Assembly (NCBI GenBank): GCA_910586225.1
Contig: CAJUIL010000019.1
Span: 7,107-71,106, forward strand
DNA from: an uncultured Eubacterium sp.
GTDB taxonomy: Bacteria; Bacillota; Clostridia; Lachnospirales; Lachnospiraceae
DNA: 64,000 nt
Reading direction: 5' to 3'
This document shows, piece after piece, positions 25,013 through 32,180 of this stretch (its first letter is position 1; each line of letters starts with the position of its first letter). A program made the translations under genes and the position numbers. The notes under the pieces are model-generated. The model had not been told where the DNA came from. It saw only the letters and a program-made list of their open reading frames with translations, and made no database searches.

Positions 25013-26029
25013 ATGGCAGGTCAGGCCGGAAGGGATTTCTGCATCAAATGCGGAAAAGATACAGAATACGCTTTACAGAAAGAGGAGATTGTAAAAACAA
25101 TACGTGAGAAGCAGTATACGTTTGTAATTACAGTTGCACGGTGTGCGGAATGCAAAGAGGAGATGAGCATACCAGGGCTTTTGGACTGCAATGTGAAGGA
25201 GATCGACGGGCAGTACCGGGCCGCGGAGGGGCTTGTTTCTACAGAGGATATCGAAAGGCTGATGAAGATCTATCAGCTTGGCAAGGCGTCTTTTTCTGCT
25301 GTGCTAGGTCTGGGCGAAGTGGTGACAGACAGATACTTGGCAGGGCAGGCTCCTGCAAAGGAGCATTCGGACAGGATAAAGGCCGCGCTTTCTTCTCCGT
25401 CATTGATGCGAAGCAGGCTGGTACAGAGCCGGGCAGGGCTGACGGAGGATACGTATCAGAAGGCACTTGCAGCGGCAGGCAGCTTGGAAAAGCTGTTTGC
25501 CATATCGGGCAAAATGCTTAAGGTCATAACTTGTGTGTTCGAAGGATTGGAAGAGGTAACGCCGCTGATGCTCCAAAAGCTGCTTTATTTTATACAAGGG
25601 ATCTATTGTGCCCGCTATCAAAAACCAATGTTTCCAGAGGACTGCAGGGCGTGGGTGCATGGGCCTGTTTATCCGGAGGTTTATGACCTGTTTCGTGATT
25701 TTAAATATGATCCGATCGACGATGCGCGTTTTGTAATGTTAAATAGCAGCGCAGATGCGCTAACGGATGAGGAGAAGGGGGTCATAGAGCTGGTTATCAA
25801 TACGTTTGGAATGTATGGCGGGAAAACGCTGGAAAAGATCACACATAACGAGGAGCCGTGGCGGAATGCACGCAGAGGATACGGCGAGGGAAGCCCGTCC
25901 AATGAGATTTTGAGAAAAGAAAGCATACAGAAGTATTATGAGCGTATAGAAGCGGAATATGGACTTGAAGCAGAACAGGATGTAATGCGCTATATTCAGG
26001 CTATGCTTGCGAAAGAATTTAGAGCCTGA
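25013..26029 (+). CDS. antitoxin with MqsA-like zinc ribbon/HTH fused to a Panacea (SocA/DUF4065) domain
   Basis: 338 aa in three parts. Residues ~8-60: two CxxC pairs (CIKCGKD, CAECKEE) as in the MqsA zinc domain. Residues ~70-130: VSTEDIERLMKIYQLGKASFSAVLGLGEVVTDRYL, an Xre-like HTH as in MqsA. Residues ~190-300: VTPLMLQKLLYFIQGIYCARY, CRAWVHGPVYPEVYDLFRDF, the hallmark of Panacea/DUF4065, which neutralises many unrelated toxins. ATG 25013 has CGGAGGG upstream. It would bind the upstream MqsR-like toxin and repress the operon. Ends 24 bases before the dyad that also serves blaI. Confidence 0.83.
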   Translation: MAGQAGRDFCIKCGKDTEYALQKEEIVKTIREKQYTFVITVARCAECKEEMSIPGLLDCNVKEIDGQYRAAEGLVSTEDIERLMKIYQLGKASFSAVLGLGEVVTDRYLAGQAPAKEHSDRIKAALSSPSLMRSRLVQSRAGLTEDTYQKALAAAGSLEKLFAISGKMLKVITCVFEGLEEVTPLMLQKLLYFIQGIYCARYQKPMFPEDCRAWVHGPVYPEVYDLFRDFKYDPIDDARFVMLNSSADALTDEEKGVIELVINTFGMYGGKTLEKITHNEEPWRNARRGYGEGSPSNEILRKESIQKYYERIEAEYGLEAEQDVMRYIQAMLAKEFRA

Positions 26030-26046
26030 TTGCAGTTAGTACACTA

Positions 26047-26108
26047 TTGACAAATACAGGTTACAGTTGTATCCTATAGAAAAGGAACAACTGTAACCTG
26101 TATTTTTT
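26047..26108 (+). promoter_or_regulatory. blaI promoter with 18-bp dyad, also an intrinsic terminator for the antitoxin gene
   Basis: TTGACA (26047-26052), 17-base spacer, TATCCT (26070-26075). The spacer is filled by AATACAGGTTACAGTTGT (26053-26070), whose perfect complement ACAACTGTAACCTGTATT lies at 26087-26104. Each arm has the TACA/TGTA words typical of BlaI/MecI operators. For RNA coming from the antitoxin gene the same dyad forms an 18-bp hairpin followed by TTTTTT (26103-26108). It therefore appears to be operator and terminator at once. Confidence 0.75.
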
Positions 26109-26127
26109 GCGAAAAAGGAGGAGTATG

Positions 26128-26505
26128 ATGTCAGACGCAAAAGAAAAAATAACCGATGCCGAGCTGGAGATCATGCAGGTGCTATGGAAGGCGGAGGGTC
26201 CTGTGACGCTGACGCAGATAAAAGCCGCGCTTTCCGGCCGCAACGGAGATACTACGAAAACTCTGCTTCGCCGTTTGTGTCAAAAGGAAGCTGTGGCACA
26301 GGAAAAGCGGGAGGTATATTATTATCGGCCGTTGGTTGGACAAGAGGAGCTGAGCAGATACCGCATTGATAAGCTGATCGACCGGCTTTACGCTGGAAGT
26401 GCGAAAGCGCTGACGGCCGCACTGGTCAAAAACGAACAGCTGCAGTGGCAGGATTTGGAGGAGCTGCGGGAGATGTTTGACAATATGTGGAAGGAGGAGA
26501 AGTAA
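26128..26505 (+). CDS. BlaI/MecI/CopY-family transcriptional repressor
   Basis: 125-aa winged-helix repressor: ITDAELEIMQVLWKAEGPVTLTQI is the family opening, followed by a recognition helix around GDTTKTLLRRLCQKEAV and the wing EVYYYRPLV; the C-terminal helices serve dimerisation. BlaI-type repressors are inactivated by cleavage started by the M56 sensor encoded next door. ATG 26128 gives the best spacing from AAGGAGG; ATG 26125 is also possible. Its stop overlaps the start of the sensor gene by no bases (26505/26506). The dyad in its promoter is the likely operator. Confidence 0.9.
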   Translation: MSDAKEKITDAELEIMQVLWKAEGPVTLTQIKAALSGRNGDTTKTLLRRLCQKEAVAQEKREVYYYRPLVGQEELSRYRIDKLIDRLYAGSAKALTAALVKNEQLQWQDLEELREMFDNMWKEEK

Positions 26506-29421
26506 ATGGGGGAGCTTTTTCTGGATATTTTGCAGGTAAGTCTGCTCGGTTCGCTGTCAGCTGCAGCGCTGCTGGTGCTGCGGCGTCCGCTGTGCAGGCT
26601 GGTCGGCCATTCCGTCGTCTATTATTTGTGGCTGCTGGTACTGCTGCGTCTGTGCATTCCGGCAGGCATTACGCTTAAACTGCCGCCTGCGTTTGCTGCA
26701 GGAATGCAGCAGGCAGCTGGAGAAAATCAGGAACAGGCAGCCGGAGAAGGAGGAGTGCAGGCAGCTGGAAAAAATCAGGAGCAGGCAGCCGGAGAAGGAG
26801 GAGTGCAGACAGCTGGAGAAGGAGGAGTGCGGGCAGCCAGAGGAGATGGGGAGCAGGCAGACGGAAAAAATCAGGAGCAGCCAGCCGAAATGGTCAGCGA
26901 TGCATTGCAAAAGGATCAAGTACTTTCTAGTGCAAGGCAGGAGCATAGCCCGGAAAATGAAGCAGAACAGGCGGATGCGCGTCGCTACAAAATGACGCAT
27001 CTGCGCAGTGCAGGTGCGTTAATTTGGGGGATTGGCGTACTGGTTTGCTTTGGGTGGTATATCTGGACCGGATTGCGGTTTTCACGCAAGGTGCGTCAGT
27101 CAGCGTCAGAAGCGTCCGCACAGGCGCTTGCTGTTCTGCGGGAACTGGATCCTACAGGGCGCGTAGGTTTGGCGGAGACTTCGATCGTGCGTACGCCGAT
27201 GGTGCTTGGAATTTTACATCCGGTGATTATCCTTCCTTCCTCGATGGGAAGAAAGACACCAGATGGTATGCAGACGCAGGAGGCTGCATACAGTGATGGA
27301 AAGGAAAAACAGGCTGAGTGGGAACAACTGCTTAAGGATATCCTGGCACATGAGCTGATCCATGTAAGACGCGCAGACTTAGTGTATAAATGGCTGGTTA
27401 TTGCGGCGGCGAGCCTGCACTGGTTTCATCCGATGATGCGTCGGATACGGAGGGAAATCGATGCCTGCTGCGAGTTATCCTGTGACGAATCGGTAATACG
27501 CGGCATGGATGCCGCAGGCCGCCGTCATTATGGTGAAACGCTGCTTGCTATGGCAGGAGCGCCGTCATCTGGTAAGCTGCTGGCCGCATCTTTATGTGAA
27601 GAAAAGACGCAGCTAAAGGAGCGGCTGTGTTCGATTGCGGCATATCGAAAAAAAGGCGTTTCGGCAGCCTTGTTTTCGGCCCTGCTTCTGCTTGCCGCAG
27701 GCGGATGCGCATCTGTAGCAAATGTGCAGGCAGATACGGCAGACAATTCCAAAATGCAAACGGAAAATGAAACGCAGACGAAAAAGGAAACACAAACCCA
27801 AAACGATACACAGGTCACAAAGGAAACACAGACTAAAAATAAAACACAAATGGAAAATAAAACGCAAACAGAAAAGCAGGTACAAGCAGCAGGACAGGAG
27901 CAAGGCAGGGAGCAGTCAGCAGGACAACAGCAAACGACCAGACAGCAGGATGCAGCGGCAGATGATTATTATGCTGTATTAACTGGACAAAAGCAATTAC
28001 AATATTATTCGCAGCAGTCAGATCTGGTAAAAACAGTGGATATCGTCCATGTACCGGATCTGTTCAGCCCGTCCAGCGAAAATGCAAAAATAGATGGATT
28101 TGCTGTTATAGATATGGATGGTGACGGGGAGCAGGAGGTGCTTTTACAGATTACGGACGTAGCCGGAGATATGGGAGGTTATCTGCTCCTGCGCAGGGAG
28201 CAGGGAGAGGTACACGGTTATGATGGAAGCTATAAGACCTTTAATATGCTCAAGGCAGACGGGACGTTTACCTACATTAGCCTTGCAGTGCCGGATACCG
28301 GGATCGGTTCCGTCCGTTTTCATGATAAAGGCTACAGTATTTTGCCGCTGGCAGACAGCCATACTTCCGAGGACTTTGAAACCGTGACCTATGAAGTAGG
28401 CCAGCAGCAGGCGACGTTAGAAGAATATGAGGATGCAATGGAACGGCAAAAAGAAAAAACAGATGCGCCATGGTATCCGTTTTCAGACGAAATGATCCAG
28501 AAGCTGTTATTGGGAGACAGCGGAAATGCTGAATACGATGTTCAAAAGGAACCGCAGGCAGAAGAAGAGCAGGAGCTATGCTATGAAAAAGACGGCAGGC
28601 AGTATACACTGGTACCGGATCTTGTAACAGGCGAATATCTATGGGCCAGCGTACTGTCAGAGGGAACGAGTATTAAGGATCGTCATGGGAAACAAACGGA
28701 TTATTATTCGCAGGAGCGTTCGTTTGAATCATTAGACGGGAAACGATCGTATTCCGTGCGGCGCTGGGATAATCTGCTTTATTCCGCCGGAGAATATCTG
28801 ATTTTTGAATATGATGGGATGATACATATTTCCAAGCACGAGAATCTGTATCACCCGGTATGCAGCTATCCTATGGGCAGAACCTATGGCATGATCACAA
28901 AGGTTTTGCATGGATATATGGTTGCGGATGCAAAGTCTTATGAGATCCGGTTTTATAATGAGCAATTTCGGGAAACGCAGGTGAAAACAGGGCTGCGCGC
29001 AGGAGAGAGCGGGCACTATTATGAGAACGGGCTTATGGCCGTCAGAGATATGGATACAGGGCTGATTGGTTTTATGGATGAGCAGGGGACGCTTGTTATC
29101 CCGTGTAAGTATGCGGCAGCCAGTGATTTTTCCAATGGATATGCGTCGGTACTGGTAGATGCTGAGGTGGTGCCATATACAGAAGATGCGGGTACTGTGC
29201 AGATGTTTTCCGCGAAAGGCGGACAATGGGGCATTCTCGACCGGAAAGGACAGTTTGTACTTCGGCCAAGCGAGCGGTATGCCAATCAAAGCAAAGGACA
29301 TCGAGAGGAGAAGTATTATGGAGGTATCCGACGCTTTAGCGCTGTGCGGGAGGATGGAACCGTAGACTTTCTTGCAGCAGACCAGGACGAGCGCATACTG
29401 GAAACAATAAGCGTGGAGTGA
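26506..29421 (+). CDS. BlaR1-like M56 metallopeptidase sensor with EF-hand-like and WG-repeat C-terminus
   Basis: 971 aa. Transmembrane segments near 10-27, 38-55, 170-188 and 385-400; HELIH at 282-286 and ELSCDE near 323 give the M56 zinc site. After the last membrane segment (LLLLAAGGC, lipobox-like) comes a Thr/Gln/Asn/Lys-rich linker (~412-485), then a domain with DMDGDGEQEVLLQI, an EF-hand or FG-GAP-like metal site. WG-type repeats follow (GLIGFMDEQGTLVIP, QWGILDRKGQFVL). BlaR1 proteins normally end in a penicillin-binding sensor, which is absent here, so the signal is different and unknown. A 48-bp tandem repeat lies between membrane segments 2 and 3. Forms an operon with blaI. Confidence 0.82.
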   Translation: MGELFLDILQVSLLGSLSAAALLVLRRPLCRLVGHSVVYYLWLLVLLRLCIPAGITLKLPPAFAAGMQQAAGENQEQAAGEGGVQAAGKNQEQAAGEGGVQTAGEGGVRAARGDGEQADGKNQEQPAEMVSDALQKDQVLSSARQEHSPENEAEQADARRYKMTHLRSAGALIWGIGVLVCFGWYIWTGLRFSRKVRQSASEASAQALAVLRELDPTGRVGLAETSIVRTPMVLGILHPVIILPSSMGRKTPDGMQTQEAAYSDGKEKQAEWEQLLKDILAHELIHVRRADLVYKWLVIAAASLHWFHPMMRRIRREIDACCELSCDESVIRGMDAAGRRHYGETLLAMAGAPSSGKLLAASLCEEKTQLKERLCSIAAYRKKGVSAALFSALLLLAAGGCASVANVQADTADNSKMQTENETQTKKETQTQNDTQVTKETQTKNKTQMENKTQTEKQVQAAGQEQGREQSAGQQQTTRQQDAAADDYYAVLTGQKQLQYYSQQSDLVKTVDIVHVPDLFSPSSENAKIDGFAVIDMDGDGEQEVLLQITDVAGDMGGYLLLRREQGEVHGYDGSYKTFNMLKADGTFTYISLAVPDTGIGSVRFHDKGYSILPLADSHTSEDFETVTYEVGQQQATLEEYEDAMERQKEKTDAPWYPFSDEMIQKLLLGDSGNAEYDVQKEPQAEEEQELCYEKDGRQYTLVPDLVTGEYLWASVLSEGTSIKDRHGKQTDYYSQERSFESLDGKRSYSVRRWDNLLYSAGEYLIFEYDGMIHISKHENLYHPVCSYPMGRTYGMITKVLHGYMVADAKSYEIRFYNEQFRETQVKTGLRAGESGHYYENGLMAVRDMDTGLIGFMDEQGTLVIPCKYAAASDFSNGYASVLVDAEVVPYTEDAGTVQMFSAKGGQWGILDRKGQFVLRPSERYANQSKGHREEKYYGGIRRFSAVREDGTVDFLAADQDERILETISVE
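26710..26829 (+). repeat. 48-bp coding tandem repeat (2.5 copies)
   Basis: Residues 69-84 and 85-100 of the M56 sensor are near-identical 16-mers (QAAGxNQEQAAGEGGV), followed by a half copy QTAGEGGV (101-108). Lies in the loop between predicted membrane segments 2 and 3. In-frame length change is possible. Confidence 0.85.
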
Positions 29422-29439
29422 AAAATCAATTCCTGCGTA

Positions 29440-29733
29440 TTGAACATTCGATGAAAATATGATAAAATTCACACGGTTATTCTCGAAAACCAATGTCGAA
29501 GCATTATATAAGGTACCCGAAAAGGCGGAATGCGTATAGGAGAGTCCGTTCTGGAGAGGATGACGCAGGGGAGCGGCTTCTTATCATGAGCTTTTGGAAA
29601 ACAACTGGAGAACAGTAAAAAATAAAAAACTGGGAATGACAAAATCCCATGGCGGCGCAGACTCGTCTGTGCGGGGGCAGGAGAACGGAAATGATTTGGC
29701 ATAAATAATAACATCAGGGAGGAAGCCGTCAGC
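29440..29733 (+). promoter_or_regulatory. promoter and long leader of the chemoreceptor gene
   Basis: TTGAAC (29440-29445), 17-base spacer, TAAAAT (29463-29468). The ~260-base untranslated leader contains foldable units, among them TGGGA/TCCCA around AATGACAAAA and GCGCAGAC/GTCTGTGC just before the ribosome site. I looked for the cyclic-di-GMP and glycine riboswitch cores and did not find them. No protein-coding gene seen in this stretch. Confidence 0.55.
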
Positions 29734-31764
29734 ATGAAAGCATTTATGAAAAATCGAAAACTAGCCTCAAAAATCAGTATTCTTACCACGATCATCACGT
29801 TGGCAGGTATGATTCTTCTTTGGACGATCATAGCGTTCAGTACGGAATCTATGGTGCGGGATGATATTACGGATCAGATGACCAATGCGGTAGAATCAAG
29901 AGCCGTCATTATAGACGATTATGTGCTGTCTGCGGAAGAATATCTCAAAGCATTCGCGTTAAGCGGCGAGGTGCGTGACCTTTTGGCAGACCCGGAGGAT
30001 CCGCAGCTGCTCCAAAAGGCAAGACAGTATACGGTGGATTTTGCAGATGTAAAAGGAATTTTTGAAGGGCTGTATATCGCAGATCCCAATACCTATGTCC
30101 TGACGCATACAGCTAAAGAGGCGATCGGGATCACGACACGTGAAGGAGAATCACTGGAAACGTTTCAAAAGACGATCCTTGCGCAGCCACAGCTCAGCAA
30201 TCTTGGGATCATGCAGTCGCCGGGAACAGGGAACATGGTGATCTCGATGTATTATCCGGTTTTTGACGGGCAGACTTGCATCGGATATGTCGGCGCTGGG
30301 GTATATGCGGACCGTTTGATGGACGCACTTCTGGATCTGGAGCTTAAGGGACTTCCAGACAGCAGGTATGTATTTATGAATGCGGAAACGGGCGTGTATC
30401 TTTACCATGAGGATGATGCGCTGCTAAATACAGAAGTAAAAGACAAAGGACATCTGGAAATCATCCAGCGTGTGCAAAAGGAAGAAAATGATGGAGCAAA
30501 GGCTTATACATACCGGGATGAGAAAGGCAGGGAGCAGATTGCTGTATATAAATATCTGGAGAACCGGGGCTGGATCTTTATGGTTCAGTCAAACGCAGCA
30601 GAAGCTTACCGTTCGGTAGGAACCGTTCGTGTCTTGATGGGTGCGGCGTGTGCGGGTGTAGCGTTTTTTATTATTCTTGTGACGCTTGCTGTTTTAAGCA
30701 GGACCGGAAAGGATCTGATGATCGTAGAAAGTGCGATTTCTAAGCTGAGTGACTTTGACCTTTCCGCGGATCAAGAGCTGGAGCGGTTTTACGGCAGAAA
30801 AGACGAGATCGGCATGATCGCGGAAGCAGCGCATAATGTGTGCAGTCATCTGCAGGCAGCGATTGAAGATATCGAGAGGATCTTAAGTGAGATCGCGGAA
30901 GGCAATCTGGCTGTGGATGTGGAGAAAAATGAACGTTATTATATCGGCGGCTTGCGGATGCTTACAGGCAGCCTGCAGGCGATACGTTCCAAGCTTACAA
31001 AGGTTATGAACGAGATCACACTTGTATCGCATCAGGTTAACGACGAAGCAGAGCAGGTGCTTTTCAGAGCAGAATCACTTTCGCATGGCGCGGCGGAGCA
31101 GGCGTTGTCTGTAAAGGCGCTTGGAGATGCAGTAAGTAATATTGAGCAGCAGGCGGATTCTACCGCAAAATTTGCAAGTCGGGCGAAGCAGGAAAATATC
31201 CAGACGCATCAGAGAATCGAAACGTGCAGCAACGATATGCTTGCGCTGATGGACGCGATGCGTACGATTGATGAAAAGTCCAAGGAAATTATCAAGGTGA
31301 TCCGTACGATTGAGGACATTGCGTCACAGACCAATATTTTGTCATTGAATGCCGCGATTGAAGCAGCGCGCGCAGGGACAGCAGGAAAAGGCTTTGCGGT
31401 CGTGGCAGACGAGGTAAGGATGCTTGCCGGACAGTCTGCGGAAGCAGCCAGAAGCACCGCGCTCTTGATCGGAGAAACAGTAGCAGCAGTAGAAACAGGC
31501 AGCCAGATATCCGATGTAACGAACCAGGCATTGCAGGAGGTTGTTGCGAGTGCGCGGAATGTATCAGACGCAGTAGCATCGATCTTTGAAGCCGCGGACG
31601 ATCAGTCTCATGCGGTAGAACGGATCTCGCAGGAGCTTCAGAGTATTTCGGACGTAGTGCAGAGCAACAGCGATGTTGTAAAGGATTCTGCAGCAGTTAG
31701 TGAAAAAATGTCCGAGCAGGCGGCGATGCTGAAAAGCCAGGTATCCAAATTTGTTACCTCGTAA
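29734..31764 (+). CDS. methyl-accepting chemotaxis protein
   Basis: 676-aa receptor. Membrane segment at ~17-37, an extracellular dCache-like ligand domain (~40-285, with IFEGLYIADPNTYVLTH, GNMVISMYYPVFDGQTCIGYVGAGV and a C-terminal GWIFMVQ), a second membrane segment at ~303-325, a HAMP-like linker, and a cytoplasmic signalling domain. The domain's hairpin tip EDIASQTNILSLNAAIEAARAGTAGKGFAVVADEVRMLA binds CheA/CheW. Ligand unknown. ATG 29734 has GGGAGGAAG upstream. No other chemotaxis or flagellar gene is nearby. Confidence 0.94.
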   Translation: MKAFMKNRKLASKISILTTIITLAGMILLWTIIAFSTESMVRDDITDQMTNAVESRAVIIDDYVLSAEEYLKAFALSGEVRDLLADPEDPQLLQKARQYTVDFADVKGIFEGLYIADPNTYVLTHTAKEAIGITTREGESLETFQKTILAQPQLSNLGIMQSPGTGNMVISMYYPVFDGQTCIGYVGAGVYADRLMDALLDLELKGLPDSRYVFMNAETGVYLYHEDDALLNTEVKDKGHLEIIQRVQKEENDGAKAYTYRDEKGREQIAVYKYLENRGWIFMVQSNAAEAYRSVGTVRVLMGAACAGVAFFIILVTLAVLSRTGKDLMIVESAISKLSDFDLSADQELERFYGRKDEIGMIAEAAHNVCSHLQAAIEDIERILSEIAEGNLAVDVEKNERYYIGGLRMLTGSLQAIRSKLTKVMNEITLVSHQVNDEAEQVLFRAESLSHGAAEQALSVKALGDAVSNIEQQADSTAKFASRAKQENIQTHQRIETCSNDMLALMDAMRTIDEKSKEIIKVIRTIEDIASQTNILSLNAAIEAARAGTAGKGFAVVADEVRMLAGQSAEAARSTALLIGETVAAVETGSQISDVTNQALQEVVASARNVSDAVASIFEAADDQSHAVERISQELQSISDVVQSNSDVVKDSAAVSEKMSEQAAMLKSQVSKFVTS

Positions 31765-31778
31765 TTCAGAAATAACGC

Positions 31779-31807
31779 TTGACATTTTTAAAAAACCTAT
31801 ATATGAT
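31779..31807 (+). promoter_or_regulatory. valS promoter
   Basis: TTGACA (31779-31784), 17-base spacer, TATGAT (31802-31807); start near 31814, at the head of the T-box leader. Confidence 0.8.
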
Positions 31808-31813
31808 AGTAAC

Positions 31814-32123
31814 ACGATCCTAAAGATTTCATATAGAAACAGGTTATGAGAAAGAGGAGTACATCATGACGCCCGTCAGAGAAGGCCGTCCGCTGGCTGA
31901 AAGTCGACCCCGGATACGCGTGATGGAAGGTAGCTTTTGAACCGGGCAGCCAAACGGCAGATACGCTGTCAGTAAGCCGCCCCGTCTCGTCCCCGTTAAA
32001 GGACCTATAGAGGACAGATTTCTTTGTGCTGCGGTAAGCAGCGGCTTTGATCTGTCGAAAAAAGGTGGTACCGCGATTATTCGCCCTTTGCAGCCTAGGC
32101 TGTAGAGGGCGATCTTTTATTTT
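31814..32123 (+). ncRNA. T-box riboswitch leader of valS
   Basis: Leader RNA that senses uncharged tRNA. The T-box core AAGGTGGTACCGCG is at 32062-32075. A terminator follows: TCGCCCT (32081-32087) with AGGGCGA (32106-32112), inner CAGCC/GGCTG, then TCTTTTATTTT to 32123. Stem I begins around 31870 (CAGAGAAGGCC..., GGCTGAAAG). The gene downstream makes Val-tRNA specificity expected; a GTA at 31930-31932 is one candidate specifier, but I could not fix the specifier loop by eye. Confidence 0.92.
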
Positions 32124-32180
32124 CAGCAAACAATAGCATACAACATACCGTACAATAGAAGCAGAAAGGATGAGGGAAAC

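Noticed and set aside
29469..29733. Cyclic-di-GMP riboswitch before the chemoreceptor
   Set aside because: The conserved GCAAA-type core and tetraloop receptor pattern of class I, and the class II core, were not found by eye.
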